Source: Volvox africanus (taxonomy: Eukaryota > Chlorophyta > Chlorophyceae > Chlamydomonadales > Volvocaceae). Taken from it: a stretch of 64,000 bases of DNA. The DNA lies in assembly GCA_030268105.1 (NCBI GenBank), contig BSDZ01000027.1:1138501-1202500 (forward strand), read 5' to 3'. A model generated the notes under the pieces. The model was not told the origin of the DNA and searched no databases. It saw only the letters and a program-made list of their open reading frames with translations. The first letter of the stretch is position 1. Each line of letters starts with the position of its first letter. Positions 1 through 10,613 of this stretch are shown piece after piece. The position numbers and the translations under genes are program-made.

Positions 1-508
1 GTACCTTTCGACTCCGCACGTGACTCCCGCAAGTCGAAACGGTTTTGAACAAGATTTGGTCAAAGAATGATCATGGAGGAAATCCAAACATTTGTTACGA
101 AAATATATTATTATTACTGCTTCTGGGCTTCATTTTTTCGCTGTATCGGCCCAACGGCCTTTATTTTCGACCAACATTACCCTTTATTAGGTTTCGGCGT
201 TTGTCCGCCATGGCTGTCGGGCGGCATAGAGGCAAGCCAAATATGGACGGAATTTTAACGGGCGCATGCATCAGGGCGGCAAAATAAGAGTAATGCATGC
301 TATCTTAGGAAGCGGAAACTCTCAGTCTTCCCGAGTTTCCCGCCAATATCTCGCAGAATCTTGCGGAGCCGTCTTTCGGAATCATTTTCCAGTCTCATGT
401 ATGCCTATTTGGAAAATTATATTTCAATACAGGATTAAAATTCGATCAGTTGTCATAAATATTTAAAGGCTTAAGATTTCTGATGATATCCTATGGACTC
501 GAATCGCG
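1..508. other. No gene recognised; probable intron or 3' flank of kinase A
   Basis: No conserved coding segment is visible on either strand. The kinase A gene on the minus strand still lacks its last exon, the part that in the paralogue (kinase B) encodes the C-lobe tail with a W-D-L-I-E-S-C-W motif and R-P-T-M. I searched this stretch for that signature on the minus strand and did not find it, so the missing exon probably lies to the left of the window. The small open frames here look random. Confidence 0.5.
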
Positions 509-522
509 TCATATAAATCGAG

Positions 523-605
523 GCCTGCAAGCCCTAATGAAAACCCTAAAAACCTCGAACCCTAGAGCCAACCAACGCTCCGAAACCCGCAAAGCCCTAA
601 AACCA
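523..605. repeat. Degenerate telomere-like CCCTAAA motifs
   Basis: Several CCCTAA, CCCTAAAA and related motifs are interspersed with other sequence just 3' (on the minus strand) of a kinase A exon. The Chlamydomonas telomere unit is TTTTAGGG, whose complement is CCCTAAAA, and that exact octamer occurs here. The copies are too degenerate to be a true telomere. Similar motifs recur near 3138-3160, 9148-9160, 10434-10446 and 19432-19460. Confidence 0.6.
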
Positions 606-622
606 AGCCATCGAGGACTTAC

Positions 623-3158
623 AAGTGCCGCATAGTCCGGCACACGTTGTACACCAAGTCGGGCGGCACGCGTTGTGTTGAAGATAGCTAGGGAAAGCAC
701 CTCGCACGCGAGAAGCTCGTACGCCAGGACACCGAAGGAGAACACGTCAGATTTTTCGTTGTACGGCTGGTTTCTGAAGACCTCTGCCAACCATTACGGT
801 TTGTTAACGACGGAATATAGCTTTAGCAATCAATAAGGATTTCATATGTCTTATACATTATATGGTACGTTGAGTAGACAAAACCGGAAATGACAAACCG
901 GACGATTTACGCTCCTCGGGCAAAAAGCGCATCGGCAACAACGGCATCGACTGGGGTTAGCTATATCTTCGCGCCAACACGCAAGCTGCTGGTGCATTTC
1001 GAGTTACCGCTAGGGGTGCAATCCGGTTCACAAGTGTTAACATCCGTTAGCAGCATATCTGTGCGGCTTTGCGGTGCTGGATGACGCTTTGGGCATTGAC
1101 AGGGCACTACCTCTTCTATTCCTGCCCTCTTCATCACAGGAACGGTCATATGGACCAGTACGAGCAAATACACACGAACCCTTACCCATATGCATGGTTA
1201 CCAAGAGTTCCAGATGCATTTCAGCATCGTACATAGACGCGCATTCATACACAGGTATATATATATACATATATACACACACACACACACACATATATAT
1301 ATATGTGTGTGTGTGTATTACAAAATATGTTACAAAATATATATGCAAAATATGTAAGACATATTTACGACATGATTTAACCCACCAGGGGCCATGTACA
1401 TGAGCGAGCCCGCCTTCCCTGCGCGAAGAGCATCCACTTTTTGTTATTACCAGCGAAATCAACGGGCCATTAGCGGAGTGAGAGGGCAGGGGGAGTAAGT
1501 CCTGATCAGAGGATATGCTCCAGGGGTGGCAGATCCCAACCCTTCGTAAGATGCTCAAAAATGTAATCTGTTTTCGCCACATTCATATCTGACGCACCCG
1601 TTAGGCCAAACACCCACTCCAGCTCATGACGTTTCAGAGGCGTCAGCTCCGACGTGCCGAACTGCTCCAGGAGGTCAGACACGGCCCGCAGCCCCACAGC
1701 AGGGTTTGAAATGGAGACCGGCTCCACAAGATCAGGGTGGCGGCTGCAAGCAATATGTGCCGTACAGTACGGCATAACATAAGATGCAGTACAATACGAC
1801 ACAATAGATGCCGTGAGCATAATTAAAATTAGGTTTTAAAATTCGTTTAAAGCAAAGCTGGAGCGGTGTGGGGCCACGAACGCCACCGGCCATCTAGCTA
1901 GTGACAGACACAGTTAGTTGGCAGTTGGCAGTTGGCAGAACTACGGGAAAATGTGGATCAAAGGGAGGAGGAAATACTGTCCTAATGGGTATCAGTTGCT
2001 AAAGAAGAAGAAGACGGGGGTCCATGGGTCAATATTATCATGAAAGCACGACTTCGTACGTCACAAGGATGTACGGACTGGTGGATGCGTACGTATGTCT
2101 GCAAGATTGCGAACATGACACCGAGTCAGGCTTAGATATGCTCATGTGCTTGCTTCCCTTGCTTCACTCGCGTGCTTTTTGATGTCATTGGAAACCTGTT
2201 ACGTACGGGCGATTTCCAAAACGCTGTAGGTCGCAACGAAAGCAAGTACGAGTTTAAATATGACAACTGTATTTGTCTAACTAACTGTACGATGTCCAAC
2301 GGTCAGCTGTCAAAGTATATGTGTGCCGGTGCACCCGTGCAAACATACATTAGCAGAGCGCTCAGTTTCTCAGAAGCCGATGGCAGTCCGTTTGGCCGAA
2401 GCGACGACATAGCTTCATTGCCATCACCACATATCTCAACATCAGCTTCCTTCTGCTGCTGCTGCTGCTCCTGCTGCTCACGTGACGTGTTCTTGCCGAC
2501 TTGCAAGTGGGTCCCCGCGGCAGGTGGGTCAGCGTTCGCTTGATGGTTTTCCTGACAATAGCCATTCACCAAGTCGCTCTTGCCCTGGTGCTGGTGCTGG
2601 TGCTGGTGCTGCCCCTTATGTTGCTCTTGCCACCGCTGCTGCTGCTGCTGCTGCTGCTGCTGTAGACACACCACCATTTGCGTCGGATCAAGCTCAGGTT
2701 TGGGACTCAAGGCTGCTGCCTGATTTATTCTATTATCATCAATATTGTGATTCTCATATTTGATGGCATTGAAACCACCCCCCTGAGAGTTGGCACCACT
2801 ACTGTACGACGGCTGTCGTACGATCGGGGGTACGGATGTCGCTCCATGCAACGGCGACATGCCCAGCTCGTCCCGCACCTCCCAGCAAGTGTTTATGACC
2901 TCTCTCTTCGTGGGCACGGTGGAACACCCAGCGCAGGTGCCTGCGCACGAACGAGTGAGCCCTCATGTGTCTGTACGTGTGTTTGTGTCTGTACGTGTGT
3001 ACACACGTACGTCAGGTTGGGGCTTCCCGCGGGATTCAGCGTCGTGCGTGGATGGATGCATGACTGCTGGACGGGACGGACAGGAAAAGAAGTCCATCAA
3101 AATAGATAACTTCACACACACACACACATATATATAACCCTATATAACCCTAAAACCC

Positions 3159-3193
<35 letters not shown>

Positions 3194-5049
3194 AGGATAG
3201 GGGGGTACATCACCCGTGGCCACTAACCTGGCAGTCCCTACCTTCCCCAGTGTTTCGGGGCACCCTCATCCAGTCTCCCATGCCGACTTCTCCGAAATCA
3301 GTGGTTTTCCCAGGTTCAGCACCCACCACCAGCATCCAGCGGTTATATATATATATATATATATTTATATATGTGTGTGTGTGTGTGTGTGTGAAAATAT
3401 TGTGTTGTGTATATATGTATTTATATATATTGTGTGTGTGTGCGTGTGTAAGTAATTGATGAGGTTCCAGTTTTGGTGCAGAGAAATGAAAGATCATCCT
3501 TTTGTTAATAAAAAGCCGTGATTAAGTTTTCCTTCCTCTGAAGCTATACGTGAATTTGTAGGCTTTCTGTCCCAGCCAGGCTTTCACTGCTTCAGAAGAA
3601 TCCTTAGTATTACGAAATGAATTTGAACTTACGAGCACTGTTGAAGCTGGGTCCCGCTGACACTTTCAGGAAAGGTGAACGGTCAATGTCATCGATATTT
3701 ACGTTGAGATTAATATCACTCTCATCAGCTGCCGCCGCCACCTGGCAGCTACTGCTTCCAACGGCAATTGACGATGCTTGTCGCCGCAGTGGCGGTGACG
3801 TGCGTTTTGGTGTGCTAGGTGTGGACCTTCCCCCTGCTACTGCTACTACTGCAGGTACTGTTGCTGTTGCTGTTGTTGTTGCTGCCGCCGCCGTGGTGGA
3901 TGTTGCTGCTGGCTTGTTCCCCCCAGCAGGAGGCGGGGTGATGCATGGTGATGACGGAGTATTTTGTTGCTTTACGCTGAAAGCTGGGTGCTTCGCACTG
4001 CGGCGGAGCATCACCGGACGATCATCGGAGATCTCTACGTGCAGCCCGAGATCTGTAATCTTGCAAATTAGGTTGTTGTTGTCGTCGGAATCGCGCGCGA
4101 GTAAGATATTTTCCTGGGCCAGTAGTTGGGTAGGGTTGGGTAATATGACGTATTATTGTTTAGGAGGAATGATTGCTACAGTGGATTTGTCAAGGGGCAG
4201 GCGCCTCAGCGCACATAACCTATTTAATTCAATTCATTCGTAACCTTGATTAATAATATATTTCTTATTATTTTATTTTTTATTTTATTATTATTTATAT
4301 CATTATACTACTCTCGTGTTGGTAAGGCTGCATGCGTGGATGGTGCGCTAGGGGCCTTATATAACGTGTAAGCTTGTTGGTGAGATAAGTGAATGATGGA
4401 CAAACATCTGCTGGCCTCGCGCGAAAATTGTCCTCACGCTCCACACCCCATACCCCATAGTGAACCCCAGCGAGATTCATAACGCTCCATGGCTCTGATG
4501 TGTTCCCAATATATACCTAAGGATTCGTTCTCCAACAAGCCCAGCTCGGCACTCCAGTCATCATAACTGCCACTCACCGGCTTAATGTCGCGGTGGATGA
4601 TGGTCGGTTTCTGGTTATGTAGGTGCGCTATCGCAGAGGCAATCTACACCCATCGCACATCACCAGGAAGTGACACAAATAGCTTTGTTGCATTCATTAT
4701 TCTATTTAGACAGAATATAGTTAGTATAATAATTAGAGGTCTAATATTATACATTTAGTACATAGCATATAAAAGAAATTATAGCATAACATATTGTGTT
4801 GTGTTATAAAAAGTAAACCCTGGAAAGATGCATCGAGCTCCAACTCTAAGTCCAACGAAGCAAACAGATGAGATCCTTAACATGCACAGCAAATTGAAGA
4901 CCACGTAAGCCTGTCGTACATAATCATCTGAAGCTGTACGGCATTATACACGCACCTGCAGCAGCCAGACGTAGGCCTGCTTCACTTTGTATACACGGCG
5001 TCCTGAAGTCATATTCTTTGTAATCAGGTCCTTTATTGTGTTTACCTGC

Positions 5050-5129
<80 letters not shown>

Positions 5130-7688
5130 GTACGGAGGGTGTCACACTGTGGCTGACTTCACCCCATCTGAAAGGACAAGCACCTGCGGGCCCCAGACCG
5201 GAACGAACCCCCCTCCATCCCGCTCCGGGCTCTTCTCCCCTCGTCCCCCCTCATATTTCGTCAGCGAACAGGATGCATGGGTACATGTGTGGATGGGTCA
5301 TTCAGATCCTATCCATTCCTGCGCATTGCAAACTGGCGTACTTACGCACACGAGTAACAGACTAAAATGCGGCACAAATTTCTATATCTAGACAGCTATA
5401 TACATATGCATACATGAAGATAAACCGATGACTTCAAAAGAAAAGTAATCTCCTTTATTTATTTTCTTACACTGAAGTACACGTACGTTCGACATAATAC
5501 GTACCTCACATAACTCCAGCAGCATCGCCAAGGCTGGCTCCGGCTGCTTGGGTAAAAAGCTGGCTGGGAGTCGAGTTACGCCGAAGCAGCGGACCAGGTG
5601 CCTGTGTGCGCGCGCGCGTGTGGTCATCAGATGATGATGACGAAATGCGCAGTGTGGACATCATGTACGAAAATTCATCGACAACCCCCACATGTTGGGT
5701 ACAGATGCACTGCAACGAGACCCAAACTTAAAACAAAAAGTAGCCAGGATTGGAAGTTAATTAATATTTCATCATGAAAGCTCTGACAAATTATTATATT
5801 ATTGTTTTAGTCTTAGTGAAATAATAATATATTTTATATTATATGATTAATTATATTATATAATTATTACAAAATTAATGTAATTATTTATTACTGTCGT
5901 CATTATATTTTTTCACAATTGAAATTTGAGCTGACGGTCGTACGGCAGCCGCAGGTTGTCTGCACGGCTTGCACGTGGTGGCGCATGCGCGAGATGAGCC
6001 AAGCTAACTCCAGAAGCCAAGTTACTGGGTGGCCTTTAATTTCTTTCAAGGATACAAGAGGTCTGCATTTGGAAGGAGGAAGGGGGAAGGCTGAGGCAAA
6101 GGGGAGGAGGTGGAACGCTGTGGCGCCGAGCGGCCGATGGCGGCTGATGAAGGAATGGATGCCGAGCGAGAAACGTGATGGATGATAAGGATCAAAATGA
6201 CGGAGCCCGCCGATGCGAGCAGCTTGGTGCATGCGCGTTGATGTGCCCCCACGTGGCGCATGAGGCACGTTATGGCCGCTAATGTTTGACAGGGACTTTT
6301 CCCGATGAGGAACTTGATGGTCATTCTTTGCCATTCTCTTTCAGCGATGCTGGCCGTCATCATCATCATTACTACCATCATGCGCGTCGCCCATAAAGTA
6401 GACAAGATGCAAGTATGGAAGCATGGATATTTGGATTGAAAAAAGTTTGCATCATAGGTTTTCTGCTCCATGCGATATAGGAGCCGTTTCGTATGTAGTT
6501 TTTACACTTTTATACCGTTTGCTGGATAGCAATCGGCATCTATACAGCAGCATCAGATGCAGAGGGCGATCGGCTGCACAAACCTACGAATTTTATTATC
6601 ACTGCTGAACATATCTGTGACTGTCGATGATTAGCTAGGCAGCTAGGCGCAGCTGCAATAATTTCGGTTAGGTCCATACCTACATATACCTAATATGGTC
6701 TTGGCAGCTATTGATTGGGCGTTATATTTATATATATGATTCGTTTTAAATTAAGAAACGGAAGAAACGGGCGCAGCGAGCGCCATGTGATCACGGATGC
6801 ATGTGACAGCCCGTTCTAATCATCACGATTTGGAGCCTTCCTTGCCTCATGGCAAACCTTGACAGGTGGATGCAATATGATTTCTTAAAGGATGACGAAA
6901 ACATGCAAATGCGTTTATAAGAGGGCGCAAAATGCTCCTGCCGTGCCCAATGAGGCATGGGGTCCATGACAAGACACGTGCACGTCCAAATCTGCATAAC
7001 GTAACGCATGACCAACAGGTTTCGTTAAGCCATTTTAAGAAGGTTTCAGGATAGGAAAGGGGAGCGAATGAGGTCCTTTTTGCTTTGTATGTACGTCTTT
7101 TCAGGCGCACGATACGCGCGCGAAAGTCATCGGAGCTTTGACCCCATCATGCACACCTCTTTAGCGCTGCATTAGGAATTTAAATTTACTATATCTCTGC
7201 GCTAATATTAAGAGCTGATCGCAGAGAACAAAGCCGGTCAGTTCAACTCTTTGAGTTTCCGAACATTCATGATTTAATGCTCTGATGATAATGAGTCATA
7301 GCTGAGAGCAAGTATTAGGTGAGTTGTTGAGGATCATTGCGACCTGGGGATAAGATATAAACAGAAATGGAAATACATACTTGTGCTTGAGCTTCATCAT
7401 AAGTTGCGCTTCCCGCAGAAACATTCGATCATATAGGTCCTCATTGGGCGGTTTCCTTGTGGCGACGTGGCCAGCACCAGCTCCTTCTGCGTCTCCTATA
7501 CGCGCCTTGTTGGTTGCGGTTCTTGGGCGGGTCTTGAGCACCTTGACGGCCACATTTCGCCCGTTGTAAGTCGCTGCCCAACAACTCGCAAAGCCACCGC
7601 GTCCGAGCTCCTTAGATATGCGCAAGCTGACTAAATCAATGGTATTGCTGCTAGAAGCTTTGGCGTAATCTTTCGCAGGGATATCCAT
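623..7688 (-). CDS. Protein kinase A (TKL-like), 3' end missing, large activation-loop insert
   Basis: Recognisable minus-strand exons: 7381-7688, 5505-5601, 4956-5045, 4578-4643, 3633-4113, an unresolved Q-rich part within about 2303-2787, 1598-1743, 1386-1418 and 623-783. Start is the ATG at 7688. The glycine loop is GRGGFASCW, the ATP lysine is in VAVK (residue 49), the helix-C glutamate is in FLREAQ (residue 93), the catalytic loop is HRDIKPEN (Asp184, Asn189), and the metal-binding motif is DLG instead of DFG (Asp207). YMAPEVF and KSDVFSFGVLAYELL mark the end of the activation segment and the C-lobe. Between DLG and MAPE lies an unusually long Ser/Thr/Ala- and Gln-rich insert. Exon lengths 97, 66, 33 and 161 equal those of kinase B, which validates the model. 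The last C-lobe exon is not in the window. All catalytic residues are kept, so it should be active; the substrate is unknown. Confidence 0.85.
1272..1318. repeat. Self-complementary (AC)n(AT)n(GT)n microsatellite
   Basis: A run of AC, then AT, then GT dinucleotides makes a nearly perfect palindrome of about 46 bases that could fold into a long hairpin. It lies in an intron of kinase A, between the exons at 1386-1418 and 623-783. Confidence 0.85.
2303..2787 (-). other. Gln-rich coding insert, probably part of the kinase A activation loop
   Basis: A 204-codon open frame on the minus strand (2303-2917) carries two polyglutamine runs and a His-Gln repeat coded by CAC/CAG triplets. It lies between the DLG exon, which ends in phase 1 at 3633, and the next homologous exon, which starts in phase 2 at 1743. 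A missing coding piece is therefore needed there. A plausible acceptor at 2787/2788 is in the right phase (reading G-G-G-F-N-A-I-K). I could not choose the donor. It could instead be a fortuitous open frame over CAG repeats. Confidence 0.45.
3113..3194. repeat. (CA)n(TA)n - CCCTAAAA core - (TA)n(TG)n palindromic microsatellite
   Basis: CA and TA repeats on the left are mirrored by TA and TG repeats on the right, around a core holding three CCCTA motifs, including CCCTAAAACCCTA. The arms are complementary. It sits in a non-coding part of kinase A. Confidence 0.85.
3343..3450. repeat. (TA)n(TG)n compound microsatellite
   Basis: Alternating TA and TG dinucleotide tracts with short interruptions, in an intron of kinase A, about 180 bases 3' (minus strand) of the donor at 3633. 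Confidence 0.85.
5051..5131. repeat. Hexanucleotide repeat (TGTATG)n, about 13 copies
   Basis: Thirteen to fourteen uninterrupted 6-bp units. On the minus strand they read CACATA and end five bases before the splice acceptor of the kinase A exon at 4956-5045, so the repeat occupies the place of the polypyrimidine tract. Open frames of alternating Met-Cys or Val-Cys over this tract are artefacts. Confidence 0.95.
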
Positions 7689-8328
7689 TTATATGAATGA
7701 ATTAAGTTATTAACAGTTGTATTCGACCCTCTCTATCTCTACCTCAGCGGTACAGGTTCATGGGCCTACATGGGCCTTCAGCTTCCAACCGTTGTTACAG
7801 CATCCTATGGGAGAGCATTTGTTCAGAGATATCAAATTAAATAATAACATGCAACCCTTGCGTTCCAGAAAATGTATGTCCTTTTGCTCCGTGTACGTAT
7901 CGGCGTCCTTGGCGCTGGCATGGGCGCAAGGGGAAGGGAGGCGAGGGAGCGAGGCCTGCAGTCCTGTTTTGGTTGCCGTACTTGGCGTATTGTACGTGCC
8001 AACGTGCGTTTTCCGTAAGGTAATTTCCCTTCCTTCCTGTCACAGAATCTACGGCCCGCGGATTTCTCTATGATATTCAGCTGATAAGGATTGAAAGTAT
8101 TCTTTGGCAGGAATTTTTTCGCATATTATATATACCCTATGTATAATATGCAAACATACTCAACTCATGTGCAAATATGTACATAATATTTTCCGCCCTG
8201 GATGTCCGTTTATCTCTAGGGCCTGTCCATTATTCAAGGAAAATTACTCTGACTCTTAACTCAACCTAAGATAAGCTTATTGGCAGGGTCAATATCTCTT
8301 CCTAGCCAAGCACAAGACAATATCAACA

Positions 8329-8366
8329 TAAACACGACATGCTACCGTAGCAGCATGTCGTGTTTA
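8329..8366. repeat. Perfect 15-bp inverted repeat with 8-base loop
   Basis: The left arm TAAACACGACATGCT is exactly complementary to the right arm AGCATGTCGTGTTTA, with eight bases between them. It could be a hairpin in RNA, the terminus of a small foldback element, or chance. There is no T-run after it and no ORF next to it. Confidence 0.85.
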
Positions 8367-9585
8367 GATAGGATTCGTTATGTAATAACGTCGTTTCTTG
8401 TGTGTCCTACCTCAGTATGTTATGCTTGTATACTACCAAAACAACCACCAAAACTCTCTTACAAACCTCGTCCTTGGCTGCCTAATGACTTGTCCTGCAA
8501 ACACAAGTACACCGACATTCCTAAATTGCTCCTGGTACTCGTTTCCGTACTCTCGTACAAGGACTAGACAATTAGCTTTGCTTTATGGCACGAGCAAATC
8601 CCTCCTCAGCCATATCAAAATGATGCGTTTGCAATAATGGATTGTCAAAGCTAGATTGGCTTGACTTGGGTAGACTTAGATTTGGTTAGCAAGTGGTTAG
8701 ACCCACGGGCTCTCACAGTTCTCACTAGCTCTCCCTTGTTCAACGAACCTAAATTTGCGAGGGATAAAAATAGGTTATAGAAGAGTGGCTTGCTTGTCAA
8801 AGGTAGATTGGTTTCATGGATGCCAACGATAAGGTTAGTGGAGAGCAGGCATGTGGCAGCTATATTGCTTAGGTAACCAACCTATAGTATCCTGGGGTGT
8901 CTTTTCGGGATGATGACCATTAACCTGTACATCTTCCGATCGGGCCTTTGCTTTGGCGGATACGATAGAGCCAACAATGGATCTAGTGTCACGACATAAC
9001 ACAGCACTGCCATACCATTCCTCCAATAAAAGCATTGTGATGTAAAGGTCCGCACCCTCTGTGGCTGGAGCTATGGTAACATGTCGTTACACTACTGGGC
9101 GCAGCGCTCGGGTGATTAATGAAATCACACGCCATAACCTACATGTTTTAGGGTTTTACTGAAAAACAGTTATTTAGTTCGGTCATCATATAAATGCACG
9201 ACGCCAGGTTACCTCTGGGCGGCTTCACTTGGGGTGAATGCCATCTAAGATTGCTACATGCTACACAATACCTGGGTGTATCCACGATAATGCCGTTTAG
9301 CCGCCATGATTACGTTTGTTGCTGTTTGGCGCATTATTAACCCTCAGCACGTAACTTACGCCGTCTGTTGCTGTCCTGCTGTCGCTAGCTGGGCTAGCAT
9401 TCTGCCATTGACCCAGGGGGGATCCACATTACTCCTGCAGGCTGACTGAGTGACTGTCCCTTCTCGCCACTTCACACATGCGGGCTTCCCAACCGCCCTT
9501 TCCAAACCCTGGTGCCGTATGTGCACAAACAGCGCGTACATAGGTAATGCAACAATCATGATTAAAAAGTGAAGCAATCAAGTAG

Positions 9586-9634
9586 GTGTGTGTGTGTCTG
9601 CGCGCACACACACACACACACATACACACACACC
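9586..9634. repeat. (GT)n - (CA)n palindromic microsatellite
   Basis: GT repeats followed by a GCGCGC centre and CA repeats, self-complementary and of the same design as the repeats near 1272 and 3113. Confidence 0.85.
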
Positions 9635-10613
9635 ACGTGTATGTATGCGCCCTGCATGTCAACACGGCCTTCTATGGAGTGGGATCAAGATGGTGAATAT
9701 CAATCAATGCACCTGAATACATATGTACATACATCGCACCTTTCCCCGCACGCACAATACTGCCGGGCGGGCGCTCAGTTGGTAGAAAGCTCTTATATAT
9801 AGATTGTGCGACAAACAAACAAAATCACACTTTCCACCGTGTGTCACAGAACTCATCCTGTATTATAACCAAAGAGCCATAACCATCCAACACCGCATAG
9901 CAAGGCTCCAGTCTGCAATCATAAAACAACTCGCACCATGATGTAGACTTACGCCAACTGCACACAAGTGCAGAGATCCGATTAAATCAACTGTCCAGAC
10001 GTACAGCACCACGACGGATTCTAAAAGTGACTTTCTTAATCCTTCTGGAATTACCTTTCTGCCGTCTGCTGGGCCAAGCTGCTGAGCACGCCGCACTCGC
10101 CGGCATTGCCCCCCAACACACAACGCACCTGGCTGAACAAGCCTGTCTCACGACACGACTTTCACAAGGTTACCGTCCGTCATCTTTTGGAAATGGTGTA
10201 ACATGGGAGGGTTACAGTCGCACTCCCAAGGAAAAGAACTTCTCCGGCAAAAAAGGTAGCCGCACTTCATCACGGCGCTGCTGCCTTGGTCATGGTTTCA
10301 ACCACGAAAAGGCCTTCCGTGCAAGCCAGTCAGTCCCATAGAGCCAGCCAGCCACCGCATTGAAGTATTTCTCACCGACGCCTGTCGGCTGGCTGGCTTA
10401 CGGTTTTCAGGTCAGAGGGGTTTTGAGCGTTTAAAACCCTAAAACCTTAGAAACTCTCGTTACTACCGACCGTATGCTGAGCTTTCACCATGCTAAGAGT
10501 TAACAGCACATACACAGCATTTCGGGTTCACCCAGGTTGCCGCTGCTCAGAAACTGTTGTGTACATCGGCATGCAGCTTGCATGACCTGGGATTCTCCTC
10601 CTCCTCAGCATCA

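Larger units (their letters stand above)
7689..10613. other. Intergenic, between kinase A and the FHA gene
   Basis: No conserved coding segment is seen on either strand. It includes the 5' flank of kinase A (up to 7689 onward) and the 3' flank of the FHA gene. It holds a 15-bp inverted repeat near 8329, a palindromic GT/CA microsatellite near 9586 and a TTTTAGGGTTTT motif near 9147. Confidence 0.6.

Noticed and set aside
4924..5391. Open frames of His-Thr, Met-Cys or Val-Cys repeats
   Set aside because: They are frames over the TGTATG hexanucleotide repeat next to a kinase A exon.
9768..9796. tRNA-like sequence GCGCTCAGTTGGTAGAAAGC resembling a tRNA D-arm and box A
   Set aside because: No box B (GGTTCGA type), anticodon arm or acceptor stem follows; the downstream bases are AT-rich. 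It may be a chance match or a tiny tRNA/SINE remnant.
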